Positions 45,133-58,105 of a stretch of 64,000 nt of DNA are shown here, piece by piece. Below the pieces are notes generated by a model. It searched no databases and was not told where the DNA came from. It saw only the letters and a list, made by a program, of their open reading frames with translations. This DNA is from Zerene cesonia (Eukaryota > Arthropoda > Insecta > Lepidoptera > Pieridae). The stretch spans positions 372,001 through 436,000 of the forward strand of contig NW_024045133.1 of assembly GCF_012273895.1 (NCBI RefSeq), read 5' to 3'. Both the position numbers and the translations under genes were made by a program. How positions within the stretch are numbered: position 1 is the stretch's first letter; each line of letters opens with the position of its first letter.

Positions 45133-45508
45133 TATACTGATATAAGAGGAAACTTTTGTTATTTTATATGTTTGTAACGTTTTCACGCAAAAACCACTGG
45201 ACCGATTTCAAAAATTCTTTCACCATTGGAAAGCTGCAATTTCACTGAGTGACATAGGCTATATATGTACTACGGGCGCAGCCGGGGCGCACAGATAGTC
45301 CTATCCTACTATCCTACTAATATTATAAATGCGAAATTTTGTAAGGATGTGTGTGTTTGTTACTTTTCACGCAAAAACTGCTGAACCGATTGCAATTAAA
45401 TTTAGTACGTAGACAGCTGGACAACTGGAATAACATATAGGCAACTTTTTATCTCGATATTCCTACGGGATACGGACTTAGGCGGGTGAAACCGCGGGGC
45501 ACAGCTAG
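45133..45508 (+). mobile_element. Helitron-like family B followed by family A, head to tail
   Basis: B: TTTTCACGCAAAAACCACTG to CAGCCGGGGCGCACAGATAG. A: TCCTATCCTACTATCCTACT to CGGGGCACAGCTAG. Confidence 0.7.
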
Positions 45509-46443
45509 TTATCAATAATTGCAAGATGGCGCTCTCCGAAATTCGTTCGTATGTCGATGGAAAGGTGAGGACACAACCTTTCCTTGACCTATCCATTTAT
45601 ATGATATTGACTGAAGGTAAAATGGGTTTATTTTATCTACAAAGCATGATGCGCCATTTATTTTAATACTAGCTGTAACACGCGGCGTCACTCGCGTGGT
45701 GCCAGGTTAAAAGTACCCTATGTGGTAATCCAGACTATAAACTATCTTTTCACCGAATTTCATACAGATACGATGAGCTGTTTTCGCGCGAAAGGATCAC
45801 AAACATCCATACATCCATACTTTAAAAAATAGCGATTATAATATTAGTAGGACTAGTCGATGCTGCGGCTTCTATGGTACTTTGTGTGAATTTTTAATGG
45901 ATGGATGGATGGATGGATGTTTGGTAGTTCACACGATAGCCTATCGTATTTGTATGAAATTGGTACAGAGGTAGATTATAGTCTGGATTAGCACATACTA
46001 CTTTTTTACCTGGATACCATGCGAGTGACGCCGCGGGTTACAGCTAATCTTTATATTTATTTATTTTATTTATTTTTTACACTTTATTGTGCTGTCAACG
46101 CAGCAGATATAAATACAATAAAAATTGAGCTAAAACATACAGCACAAAAAGCGGCCTTATCACTTACAAGTAATCTCTTCCAGGCAACCAATAGAACAAA
46201 TGAAAAACAAAAATATTTAAAAGGATATAGGTAAAAAGTTAAACCAGTAATACCATAATTACATTTATATATATAAATTACGTATCAAATTTTTTGTCCG
46301 CGATGGACTTCTAAAGTACTCAACCGATTTTAATTAATTCTGCACACCGTGTGCAGTTTGATCCAACTTAAAAGATAGGATAGTTCATATTATTTCAATT
46401 ACGATAAAAGACTACCTGGACAGAGCTGGGGTGTGCAGCTAGT

Positions 46444-46798
46444 CTATACTAATATAATATAATATAATACTAATATAATAAGCTGAAGAGTTTGTTTGTT
46501 TGAACGCACTAATCTCAGGAACTGCAGGTCCTATTTGAAAAAATTCTTTCAGTGTTACATAGCCCATTTATTGAGGGAGGCTATCCTACTATCCTATCCT
46601 ACTAATATTATAAATGCGAAAGTTTGTAAGGATGTGTGTGTGTGTTTGTTACTCTTTCACGTAAAGACTACTGAACCGATTGCAATGAAATGTGGTACAT
46701 AGACAGATGGACAACTGGAATAACACATAGGCAACTTTTTATCCCGATATTCCTACGGGATGAGGACTTACGCGGGTGAAACCGCGGGGCGCAGCTAG
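46444..46798 (+). mobile_element. Helitron-like family B fragment interrupted by complete family A copy
   Basis: B 5' part to TTATTGAGGGAGGC, then A from TATCCTACTATCCTATCCTA to CGGGGCGCAGCTAG. Confidence 0.7.
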
Positions 46799-47693
46799 TA
46801 CTATATATAACGCATATGGAGTTAAACGTTATTTGACATTACGAACATACAGCTGAATAGTTTTTGTTTGGATTCTGAGCTGTAAAACAAAATAAGAGAT
46901 TTCCGGTTTTATATATATGCGATACAAATGATATTATTTCACCACAAAAACACGTTTCTTGAATAATTAAGTGCGGGTATACATTGAATAAATTATGTGA
47001 ATAAAAAAATTGTTTTGCGACAGAGACTAACTTCTTGAGCTTGATGTGGTTTGATTATGATTTAAAGCTAATATATGAATTAATAAATTAATTATTAATT
47101 AATTATGTTATTTTGTATAACGACGTAGCTATATTTTCGGCTGGTTAAACCAATTTAGTTATATTTTTATAATTTTTATTGATTCTTGTTATATTTAACT
47201 GATGAATTGAATAGATACTTTTTTATTGAGAAATTTTGAAAGAATCTGAAAAAATCAATCAGATTTTTTCTATTCTTTCAAAATTTCTCATTTATAAAGC
47301 ATTTCAATGTTATAAAACTAAAAATTAATATCTACTTTTTTATTGTCTTTTCAACCGATTTGAAATCTATGAAAGTCTATGAAAGAGGAAGATATGATTT
47401 TTAATGTTTTTTTTTTGGGTTAGTTACCTGTTTACTTGAAAGCTGATAACTAAGATGTGGTTTCATTAAAAATTTGGTCTACTTCTGACGTTTTGAAGAC
47501 GTATTAGCTTGTATTTAATAAAATAATCATTCACTGTGAGGTACATACAGTTCTCTATTCTCTTTAGTTTGTAAAATTTATTTCTTTCTTATTTATATTA
47601 CAAACTAGCGGTCCACGCTGGTTCGTCATTTATAATATTAGTAGGATTAATTAGTATTAGTATTAGTTGGATGAAGAACGAGCAAATCTTATA

Positions 47694-47713
47694 TCTTTAA
47701 ACGAGCAATTCTT

Positions 47714-47757
<44 letters not shown>

Positions 47758-48177
47758 GGAATCTCGGAATCGGCTCCAACGATTTTCATGAAATTTAGTA
47801 TACAGGGGTTTTCGGGGGCGATAAATCGATCTAGCTAGGAATATTTTTTAGAAAATGTCATATTCGTGTTTTATTCGTGTTTTATCGACTTAAACTTATT
47901 TTTTTAATAAATATGAGGCGTTTGAGTAGTCCCAATTTATTATGACTCTTCCTGACATCTATTGGCGAATAATAATACTATAAATGCGAAAGTTTGTGAG
48001 GATGGATGCATATGTATGTGTGCGTCTGTTACTCTTTCACGCAAAAACTACTGAACCGATTGCAATGAAATTTGCTTCGTAGATAGCTGGACAACTGAAA
48101 TAACACATAGGCACTTTTTATACCGATATTCCTACGGGATACGGACTTACGCGATTTCAACCGCGGGTCACAGCTAG
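47694..48177 (+). mobile_element. Long Helitron-like element with (TA)n, copy 2
   Basis: CTTTAAACGAGCAATTCTTA, (TA)n, GGAATCGGCTCCAACGATTT, family A body ending CGGGTCACAGCTAG. Confidence 0.7.
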
Positions 48178-48539
48178 TTATGTATAAATCGTGTAATAAA
48201 TTCATTGTAATGTAATCAAATTCTAGAAAAATGTGTATCTAGAAAAACAAGACATTGTTTTGATTGCAATGTCGAAACAATCCATAATTTTTCCATTGTA
48301 AATAATGTTAATAAATGTATATTTCTTCGAAAGATTATTATTGGGGTATGCATGCACACTGCGAGTAGGATTCCGCATCCATGTGGTAAAACGCGACCCT
48401 ATTATTTGTAATAGGGGACTTCGCGTTTCGTATGTCTGTCACCAGGCAGTATCTCATGAAACGCGATAGTTAAACAGATAAAATGTTCACTGATAATGTA
48501 TTTCTGTTACCGCTTTAACAAGTAATAATAAAAAATCCA

Positions 48540-48600
48540 GGTTAAGCACCGCTTGGCACGGTCATGAATTGGATGGGTGACCAATTTTTTCTGCAATTGC
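48540..48600 (+). repeat. 5S rRNA-like fragment (pseudogene or 5S-derived SINE)
   Basis: GTTAAGCACCGCTTGGCACG and GAATTGGATGGGTGACCA match the 5S internal control region (C-box-like TGGATGGGTGACC). The rest of a 5S gene is absent. Confidence 0.5.
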
Positions 48601-48857
48601 CCTTTAGTCAACCGTCAGTGCCGCGAGTCCGACTCGCACCTGACCGATATTTTTAAATTACCGCGCATTCGGGGCATCAAAAATATAATAAACGAATCGT
48701 GTTGTACAAGCAAGCTTTTTCATGCGGAATAATGAATATAGTATATAATATATAATAACATAAAAATAAATATATGATAGTGAAGAAAAATGCGGATATA
48801 ATTAATCCCACGACTTAGCAGTTTACTTGTTTTAGGCTTTGGTATTATTTTAGTATG

Positions 48858-49135
48858 GACCTCGAGCACGATTCGGCATGAATTCGGCCAGTTCGCACCG
48901 GGGAGGTACCACACCCCCACAGAAGACCGGCGTGAAATAGCATTCTGCTGTGTTTCGTTCTGTGAGTGGGGTAGCCGGAGGCCCGTTTCATTATCCTCAC
49001 CCTTCCCAGTTCATTTCTTCTTTCCAGTCATATTTCTTTATCCCTTTCCTTTCCTTATCCCTTCCCCCTTAGAATCGGGAAGCGCATTAACAGATGCGTA
49101 GCTCAGAGCCCAGTTTCCCGCTATGACTTAATAGC
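48858..49135 (+). mobile_element. Poly(A)-tailed retroposon, diverged
   Basis: ACCTCGAGCACGATTCGGCA ... CAGTTTCCCGCTATGACTTA. Confidence 0.65.
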
Positions 49136-49387
49136 TTATCCCGCTTATAATATTAAATTAAACGTATTTTATGTAGCTGTTTGAAATATAACAAGATTCT
49201 CGTGTGAAATGCGAAACAAAATTAGATACGTTTTTTGCTAATATTTAAGACCCGTTATGCTTGTAAATAATTCCGCTAGAAAAATTTCCACTTTACCAAT
49301 GGGAGCTTTAATACAAAGTAACATAAAATCGAAGCACATTTATATATTTTATACCACACTTTATATCATCTTCACCTGTATGTTTGT

Positions 49388-49625
49388 ACTAGCTGCGAAC
49401 CGCGGTTTCACCCGCATAAGTTCGTATCCCGTAGGAATATCGGGATAAAAAGTTGCCTATATGTTATTCCAGTTGTCCAGCTGTCTACGTACCAAATTTC
49501 ATTGCAATCGGCTCAGAAGTTTTTGCGTGAAAGAGCAACAAACACACACATATCCTTAGAAACTTTCGCATGTATAATATTAGTAGGATAGTAGGACTAG
49601 TAGGATTTATAATACTAGTAGGATA
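49388..49625 (-). mobile_element. Helitron-like family A, complete
   Basis: CTAGCTGCGAACCGCGGTTT to ATAATATTAGTAGGATAGTA. Confidence 0.7.
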
Positions 49626-49937
49626 GGATTAGCAGCGGCGGACTAAGAGGGCAATCGCCTGGAGTCCCGCACGTGCCTTGCTACTGGTTCTATTGAAAAT
49701 GATGTATACCATTCGTTACATTATTATGCTAGTGGTTTATATTATAGTTGTATTAAATTTACGTCTTAGATGTAAGCGTCAATTGTAATTTGTCATCTCT
49801 GTTTCTTTATTGTGTAAATATTAGAAAATACATTTACATTTATTTATGTGAGGTAAAGTTAATAAAAAATAAATAAATATATTTTCTAATATTACAATTT
49901 AAAAACTAGTTTAAACAATTGAAGCGTATGATAGATT

Positions 49938-50204
49938 GGGGTGCGTCCATAAGAGACATTTTTCGGGATTTTTTGACGGACAGAACGGACAGGATAAATG
50001 ACGAATACTGTGTTTTGTTTTTTTAGTTTAGTTTAGTTTTGCCATACGTTTATTCTAGAAATTTTTATACGTTTACTAAACATTATTTTCACGGTTTTCT
50101 GTTAAAAAAATACGTACTATTTATTAAAACCCGCCAAATGAGAATTGGAAAGATTTTACTTGACCTCCCTCTTAAACACCTCACGTAATTTATGGACGCC
50201 CCTT
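49938..50204. mobile_element. MITE related to 13702-14074, decayed left end
   Basis: GGGGTGCGTCCATAAGAGAC on the left, CACGTAATTTATGGACGCCC on the right, GACGAATACTGTGTTTTG inside. Confidence 0.6.
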
Positions 50205-50642
50205 GTGAATTTGTAATCAAATGTCAACAGAGTTTATTAATTTTAATTATCTGTAGTCATTTCCGCAATTATAACGGAAATAGGAATAAGTGATAACTCA
50301 TTGAAAGTACTTTGTGTGAATGTGTACGAATGGAGAGAAGTTTGTTTGTTTGTATGCGTTAATCTCGGAAACTACTGGACCGAATTCGAAAATTATTTTC
50401 CCGTCAAACTGGCTGTACTGGGTGCGTATTTATTGTATCTTCCTTTCCCTCATACTTATTTCACAACTGTACCTATTTTATTAACACACGCACACATACA
50501 CACACACACACTCATGCTAGGAATAATATTTCATGCTCCGCAGTTACGGAAATACTAATAGATATTATAATATATTTACATAACTATAACGCGATTTACA
50601 TTCCCTTAAATTTAATAAATAAAAAAGTCTTATATCATATTG

Positions 50643-50848
50643 ACGACTCCTTGGTACAGTGGTAAACGCGTGAGCGTAGAACCGAGGGGTCCTGGGTTCG
50701 ATTCCCGGTGGGGACAATAAAAAAAAATATGTCTCGGTCTGGCAGGACACAGAAGGCTGATCACCTACTTGTCCATAAAGAAAATCGATCAGTGAAACAG
50801 ATGTATATCATCTGCCCCATACCCCAGTAGGGGACACGGGACTTCACT
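50643..50848 (+). mobile_element. tRNA-derived SINE, near complete
   Basis: A box TGGTACAGTGG, B box GGTTCGATTCC, end GGGGACACGGGACTTCAC. Confidence 0.8.
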
Positions 50849-51269
50849 TTTTATATCATATTACAAGTTATTTAAAAATAATAAATGCGAAAGCGTCCCA
50901 ATCTGCTTGTTATGCTGTCATGTCTAATACATAAAAGCGATTTCGATGAAATTAGGATTGGAAATTGTTGAAGACCCGCGAACATAGACTACTATAGAAA
51001 ACTGTTTGGTTTGTCCGCAGGTGCGGGACAGAAAAAAAACTGAATAAACGTTGTTAAAATATAAATAAACAATTAAAACAAAAACTACATTACATACGGC
51101 TAAGAACATAAACAAACAACTTTTTACAAACAAATTGCCGTCATTTTATAAAGGAATAATTAAAATACGATAAAAATAGCTCACACATCCTAATGCAGTC
51201 TGGTTTTTAAACGTTACAAATGACTCTTGTAATGCAATAAACGTAATAACATATAATTAAAAAATGTAC

Positions 51270-51400
51270 CCACTGTTAATAAAATCTATGTGTCCTTGCT
51301 CCTGGCACTATCACTTCACACGCGTCCTCTCACTGCGACGGCTGACTGTGTACTGATCTTTTTGTATGTGTTTGATTGCGCTTACGCACGCCAAGTGGCA
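51270..51400 (-). promoter_or_regulatory. Candidate first noncoding exon or promoter of the protease gene
   Basis: The protease ATG exon starts at a splice acceptor, so its promoter lies upstream. This is a non-repetitive, more GC-balanced island in otherwise repeat-filled DNA. On the minus strand it contains initiator-like ACAGTCAGCC. Inferred from position and composition only. Confidence 0.25.
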
Positions 51401-51433
51401 GAGCTAGGGTTGGTAGCTTCAAGTTTTGTAGAT

Positions 51434-51660
51434 TACTAGCTGTGCCCCACGGTTTCACCCGAGCACGTCCGTATCCCGTAAGAATATCAGGATAAAAAGT
51501 TGCCTATATATTATTCCAGTTATTCATCTATCTATGTACCAAATTTCATTGCAATCGGTTCTGTAGTTTTTGCATGAAAGAGCAACAAACACACACATCC
51601 TTAAAAATTTTCGCATTTATAATATTAGTAGGATAGGATAGGACAGTAGGAAGTAGGAAG
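51434..51660 (-). mobile_element. Helitron-like family A
   Basis: CTAGCTGTGCCCCACGGTTT to TAATATTAGTAGGATAGGAT. Confidence 0.7.
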
Positions 51661-52342
51661 GATAACTTTTCAAGATATTAAACTGCCTGGATAATTGTAC
51701 GCAGACTAGGCAGGTAGGCACTAGTTTTAACAAAAAAAAATCATCAAGACAAGGTCGCCCAGTTGAAAGTTCTGATGTTATACACCCAAAACCCAAAATT
51801 CCAGTGTGTTAGTCGAATTTGGGTTTTGAGTTGAAAAACCTCGTCATTATGTTTGGAATCTTTTAAAAATTAATTCTCCCGAACAAGAACAAAACATCGG
51901 GAAGCTGGCATTTACCAGAACTATAAAGTTTTTAAGAAATGTGACATTATCTAGCAATCAAAACTTGGCTAGTGTTTCTTAATTGAATACCCGTCGTATG
52001 TGAATGATGATGAGACTTGATATATTAATAAAAGGAACCTAAATAGTGTTATGCAAATATAAACATATAATTCCAAACATCATTATCATCAGCCCACTGC
52101 AGACACGAGTCTGCTATGACCTAATACTCAAATATTCCTCATTTAAATACTGGTTTAACTGTTCACCTGTGCCATTAACTATCCACAGACTAAATCATAA
52201 TCTATTACGTAACACTTGAAATATCAACAAATATAGGGACAATTTATGTTTTATTTATACAACAAATTTACATATTCACTCGGGAAAGAATTGTTGGTGC
52301 CAGATTGAATAATTAACTGTCTAGATTGAGATTTATGTAGAT

Positions 52343-52718
52343 ACTAGCTGCGCCCCGCGGTTTTACCTATGTAGTACTTGATGTTATATAGCCTATAGCC
52401 TTCCTTAAATGGGCTATGGTGGCTCAGTAGTGAGGACCTAGGAAAAAGGCATCAAACAATTATATAGGTTTATAGGTTCAACTATATAGGTCCTTAGATA
52501 GTTTTAATTTCGTATAACCAATAGCTCCACCATAGATGCCGTATTGTCTGTGTCAAAATAAATGTTTTTCTTTCTTTCTTTCAAAAACTACTGAACCGAT
52601 TGCAATGAAATTTGATGCATAGATAGCTGGACAAATGAAATAACACATAGGCAACTTTTTATCCCGATATTCCTACGGAATATGGACTTACGCGGGTGAA
52701 ACCGTGGGGCGAAGCTAG
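52343..52718. mobile_element. Chimeric Helitron-like end and separate family A 3' part
   Basis: 52343-52430 (minus) joins a family A 3' end (CTAGCTGCGCCCCGCGGTTT) to family B sequence (ATAGCCTATAGCCTTCCTTA). 52574-52718 is a plus-strand A copy lacking its 5' end. Confidence 0.55.
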
Positions 52719-53773
52719 TAGTTTATATTTAGTGTCTTTTGCGTAATACAGAAGTGAAAATACCTACATATATCGAATCAGTTTAGGAAATTTATGTTAT
52801 CAGTTAATTAAAATATTAATTGTTATGATCACATTGTACTTATTTCAGGTCTGCGCAACTTCCCTTGCTAGCTAAAGGATTTTTTTCTGTTTATTCTATA
52901 TATTTATAACGTATGTGAGCGAGGTTAATGGACGCATGACATTTTACATCCAATAACCTTCGTCAATAAAAGCACAAACTAAATTAGCTTTCTCATCGAA
53001 CTAAAATACTTTTAAAATTAAACAAATACTTACCATTATTATGTACTAGCTTCAATTTTATCGTTCTTTACTTTTAACGTATACGGTTTCAGGGATAAGA
53101 AATTATATATTAAATTTCGAGTTCGAGACCTATCTCCGTACAAAATTTCAACAAAATTGATTCAGTAGTGACAAGAGAAATAGAAAGAAACAATTACTAC
53201 TAAGAATATTTCTGCATTTACATTTACTCATCGGTTTAATCATTCAAGTTTCGATTTAAATAAATTATATTTAAAGTTGAAAATTGGTCAGTTGACAACC
53301 CTGATAACTGGGCGCCATTAATGAGAAGGTAAGCGAAGAGGCTGTCTCGACTGTGGTAAGTTTAAGAGATACCTTATACTTGAAGGTGCAACTTGCATAA
53401 ATTTCTGACTAATTTTAAAGTTATGAGCAGATTGATTGTTACAAACGGTCTAAAAACAAGGGGATATTTTATTCGACTTCATTTTTTGGTTTCGTTACAT
53501 GATAACTCCGTGTGTTTTCAACCGATTCGCGTGATACTTTTTGTGTTTATAGGACTGATTGAATATATAACCGAGATATGCAGAAACAGGCGTAGGGTAT
53601 ATAGAAATAGAAATACTTAAAAATATAATATACCTACATCTAAAACGACTCCAAAAACTCGTCAAAAAAGACTCCCCGTCAGTAAAGCAGCAATCATTTT
53701 ATTTTAGATTAAAACGCATTACTACACTGACTATATCAGAGGCCTCATAGATATACGAAAATAATTATTAAAA

Positions 53774-53985
53774 ACTAGCTGCGCCCCTCGGTTTCACCCG
53801 CACAAGTCTGTATCCCGTAGGTATATCGGGATAAATATCGGCTATGTGTTATTCCAGTTGTCGGGCTATCTACGTACCAAATTTAATTGAAATCGGTTAA
53901 GTAGTTTATGCGTGAAAGAGTAACAAACATCCATACATCCATCCATCCATACTTACAAATTTAAAATTAGTAGGATAATCTAAAG
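53774..53985 (-). mobile_element. Helitron-like family A
   Basis: CTAGCTGCGCCCCTCGGTTT to a CATCCATCCATACTTACAAA end. Confidence 0.65.
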
Positions 53986-54411
53986 CGCCCTTCATGTTGC
54001 CAGAAATAAGTTTAAAAAAAAATTGAATTAATTTTTAATGATTCTTTTGTCAAAATTTATGTATGAACCACATAGTTGAAATTTCGAAACCCTACAAAAA
54101 TACGGTCAAATAGGGAATATCCTTTTTTGAAGTCGGTTCAATATATCTACAGTTGTCAGAAAAACTTACTTCAGTTTAATTAGACCACATCGAAAGCTGT
54201 ATCATCATTAGTTATAAGGTTTTTCCCGCTCCCTCGAGCATTTAATCAGTAGGTACTTATTTTTTGTTTGTTCCAATTAGTTTGTGAATCATGAGGGTTC
54301 AAAGGTCAATCTAGCTTCTCTATGACTGTAAATTATTTATATATAAGAGTAGCGTAAATAACGAATAAACACAACATAGCATAAAGCAATGCGTACAAAC
54401 TCTATAAAAAG

Positions 54412-54617
54412 TGAAGTCCCGTGCCCCCTAGTGGGGTATGGGGCAGATGATGTACATCTGTTTCACTGATCGATTTTCTTTACGGACAAGTAGGTGATCA
54501 GCCTTCTGTGTCCTGCCAGACCGAGACATTTTTTTTTTGTGCGTCCCCACCGGGAATTGAACCCAGGACCCCTCGGTTCTACGCTCACGCGTTAACCACT
54601 GTACCAAGGAGGCGGTA
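54412..54617 (-). mobile_element. tRNA-derived SINE, near complete
   Basis: Inverted end AGTCCCGTGCCCCCTAGTGG and inverted head GTTAACCACTGTACCAAGGA. Confidence 0.8.
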
Positions 54618-54688
54618 ATAATAAAATAGTTAACAAACTCTATAAGAGCAAGTGATAAAATTTCTTTGATTCTAGTTGTTTTTATTAT

Positions 54689-54898
54689 TAGCTGCGCCCC
54701 GCGGTTTCACCCGCGTAAGTCCGTATGCCATAGGAATATCGGGATAAAAATGTGTCTATGTGTTATTCCTGTTGTCCGGCTATATACGTACCAAATTTCT
54801 TTGCAATCAGTTCAGTAGCTTTTGCGTGAAAGAGTAATAAACATACATACACATACATCCATCCTCACAAACTTTCTCATTTATAATATTAGTAGGAT
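54689..54898 (-). mobile_element. Helitron-like family A
   Basis: TTAGCTGCGCCCCGCGGTTT to TTATAATATTAGTAGGATGT. Confidence 0.7.
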
Positions 54899-55059
54899 GT
54901 ATTTATCATACAGAGTATGCGTTAGGAAATTATTTAATCCTGGCGATCCAGTTCAAGATAGTCAGATACAGTCAAGTATTTTTTTATGTGGGTGGATGGC
55001 GCTGATGGTAAGCCCTACGACCGCCCATGGACATTTGGAGAGGCGTAAGGTCGATTGCA

Positions 55060-55293
55060 GACCTACCGCCTCTACAAACGGATTGCTGACTTAAAATTGG
55101 TAAGGGATGAGGAAAGGAGTGACGTAAGGAATAAAGGAAATGACTGGGAGGGATAAGGAAAATAATTTGGGCCTGCTGCTACCTCAGTTGCCGAAACACA
55201 GCAGTATGCTATTTCACGCCGGTCTGCTGTGGGGGTGTGGTACTTCCCCGGTGCGAGCTGTCCCAATTCGTGCCGAAGCGTGCTCGACTACCA
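55060..55293 (-). mobile_element. Poly(A)-tailed retroposon, inverted
   Basis: CTATTTCACGCCGGTCTGCT, then CCCAATTCGTGCCGAAGCGT. Confidence 0.65.
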
Positions 55294-55309
55294 CATACAA
55301 AAATTATTG

Positions 55310-55700
55310 TATTGATATTGATTCGTTAGTGTACAAAGTTTGAATTCAATCTGTCCGTTTGAAGTGGGTCAAAATCGAGTCTAAAGGAGTCGGTTACATA
55401 CAAACATACAGGTGAAGCTTATAAAAGCTAAAAAATGGTTGCCTGTAAAGTCGGTTTTACGGGCGAAGATTTTACGTGACAAAGTCTTTTTTTCCAATGC
55501 CAAGAACGCTCGAGAAAGACAGAGACAGAGACACAAGCACGCGCCGATTCAATGCGCCTAATTCTCTAGTGCTGCGCGCGCGGCGGACCGATCATAGTTC
55601 GGTGACTCATCGTAACGTTACCGGGCGTTACACTTTTTCATGAGTGACTCCTAGCCGCAACCTAATTTAAGACGTTGTCACGTCAAAATAAATAAAACAC
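55310..55700 (+). repeat. Interspersed repeat plus GC-rich block of likely transposon origin
   Basis: 55310-55430 matches 43375-43545. 55437-55700 (GTTGCCTGTAAAGTCGGTTT ... AAGACGTTGTCACGTCAAAA) is GC-rich against its surroundings and non-coding. No second copy in this window. Confidence 0.4.
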
Positions 55701-56280
55701 AATTGAAATAGTATCAATTTATTAAAATCACTTCTTAACATACATTAAAGCGGCCATATTATACTTCACTTATATTCTAATGTTTACATAAAAATAACTT
55801 AAAAACGGCTGGAACGATTTCTATGATTTTTGACAAAAAAAAATAGAATTAATTAAGGAACAAAATACTGCTGGCGAAAAGTCTGAGATCTGTGAGCTAT
55901 CATTTTAAAACATATCACCGAGATCGATGTAGCAATTTGCGCAAAAAAAAAACAATTTAAATTCAAACAATAAAACTCACACTAGTTGCCGTATAAAAAG
56001 CCTATCTATCATGTATGAGTAATTATATCAAAATTCGCACAGCCGTTTAGGCATATCCGATACACATAAGAAATTTATATGAAAGTTATTTACATTATCA
56101 CATTTCTTTATTATCAATTGCTTCTTTGGTTTTTATCTAATTATTTAGAATAAGTTCATACACAGCAATATTGTAAAAAATTGTTTGTTTGTTCATTAAT
56201 ACCAAACAACGTCTGCGACTGTTGGCCCGACTTGGAAAAATTCTTTCACAAGGAGAGAGCTACATTTTTTCTGAATGACA

Positions 56281-57618
56281 TCCTGCTAATATTATACATG
56301 CGAAAGTTTGTAAGGATATGTGTGTGTTTGTTGCTCTTTCACGCAAAAACTACTGAACCGATTGCAATGAAATTTGCTACGTAGACAGCTGGACAACTGG
56401 AATAACAAAGGCTATTGTTTTTATCGCCTTAAGCTGCTGTATCGCATTCGGCAACACCTAAACGTCGATGTACGAATCCGTCTCTGTGAGANNNNNNNNN
56501 NNNNNNNNNNNNNNNNNNNNNNNNNNNNNNNNNNNNNNNNNNNNNNNNNNNNNNNNNNNNNNNNNNNNNNNNNNNNNNNNNNNNNNNNNNNNNNNNNNNN
56601 NNNNNNNNNNNNNNNNNNNNNNNNNNNNNNNNNNNNNNNNNNNNNNNNNNNNNNNNNNNNNNNNNNNNNNNNNNNNNNNNNNNNNNNNNNNNNNNNNNNN
56701 NNNNNNNNNNNNNNNNNNNNNNNNNNNNNNNNNNNNNNNNNNNNNNNNNNNNNNNNNNNNNNNNNNNNNNNNNNNNNNNNNNNNNNNNNNNNNNNNNNNN
56801 NNNNNNNNNNNNNNNNNNNNNNNNNNNNNNNNNNNNNNNNNNNNNNNNNNNNNNNNNNNNNNNNNNNNNNNNNNNNNNNNNNNNNNNNNNNNNNNNNNNN
56901 NNNNNNNNNNNNNNNNNNNNNNNNNNNNNNNNNNNNNNNNNNNNNNNNNNNNNNNNNNNNNNNNNNNNNNNNNNNNNNNNNNNNNNNNNNNNNNNNNNNN
57001 NNNNNNNNNNNNNNNNNNNNNNNNNNNNNNNNNNNNNNNNNNNNNNNNNNNNNNNNNNNNNNNNNNNNNNNNNNNNNNNNNNNNNNNNNNNNNNNNNNNN
57101 NNNNNNNNNNNNNNNNNNNNNNNNNNNNNNNNNNNNNNNNNNNNNNNNNNNNNNNNNNNNNNNNNNNNNNNNNNNNNNNNNNNNNNNNNNNNNNNNNNNN
57201 NNNNNNNNNNNNNNNNNNNNNNNNNNNNNNNNNNNNNNNNNNNNNNNNNNNNNNNNNNNNNNNNNNNNNNNNNNNNNNNNNNNNNNNNNNNNNNNNNNNN
57301 NNNNNNNNNNNNNNNNNNNNNNNNNNNNNNNNNNNNNNNNNNNNNNNNNNNNNNNNNNNNNNNNNNNNNNNNNNNNNNNNNNNNNNNNNNNNNNNNNNNN
57401 NNNNNNNNNNNNNNNNNNNNNNNNNNNNNNNNNNNNNNNNNNNNNNNNNNNNNNNNNNNNNNNNNNNNNNNNNNNNNNNNNNNNNNNNNNNTTTTTTTTT
57501 TTTAATTGTGGAGTCAAATAAATGTTTCTTTCTTTCTTCTTTCTTTCTTTCTTACTTTTTATCCAGATATTTCTACGGGATACGGACTTCCGCGGGTGAA
57601 ACCGCGGGGCGCAGCTAG
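56281..57618 (+). mobile_element. Helitron-like family A fragments either side of a 1000-N gap
   Basis: 5' part 56281-56408, N gap 56492-57491, (CTTT)n at about 57523-57555, then 3' part 57553-57618 ending GGGCGCAGCTAG. Whether the two parts are one element is unknown. Confidence 0.55.
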
Positions 57619-57659
57619 TAGGCTATATTTGATTATCTTCAAACGCCTTAAAAAAAGAC

Positions 57660-57800
57660 GCCTTTTTTTGTGTGATATCGGGCAACTGAGCTGGTGGTTC
57701 GCCTGATGGTGAGCGATCACCTCGCCCGCTTTTAAGGGGAAAGGAATAAGGAAAGGATTGACGACTGGAAAGAAGGAATGGACCGGAAAGGGTGAGGAAA
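57660..57800 (-). mobile_element. Poly(A)-tailed retroposon, 3' fragment
   Basis: CGGGCAACTGAGCTGGTGGT, then GATTGACGACTGGAAAGAAG. Confidence 0.65.
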
Positions 57801-57900
57801 CGGATATGTCCAAGTTAACATTGTCATTCAGCTGTTATTTTTGCGTCTGTTACATGAGAACTCCTCCGTAACTGAAATTTGCGTATAACTATTATTATAG

Positions 57901-58105
57901 ACTAGCTGCGCCCCGCGGTTTCACCGGCGTAAGTCCGTATCCCGTAGGAAAATCGGGATAAAAAGTTGCCTATATGTTATTCCAGTTATCTAGCTGTCTA
58001 CGTACCAAATTTCATTGTAATCGGTTCAGTAGTTTTTGCGTGAAAGAGCAACAAACACACACACATCCTTACACACTTTCGCATTTATAATATTAGTAGG
58101 ATTAA
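57901..58105 (-). mobile_element. Helitron-like family A, complete
   Basis: CTAGCTGCGCCCCGCGGTTT to TTATAATATTAGTAGGATTA. Confidence 0.75.
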
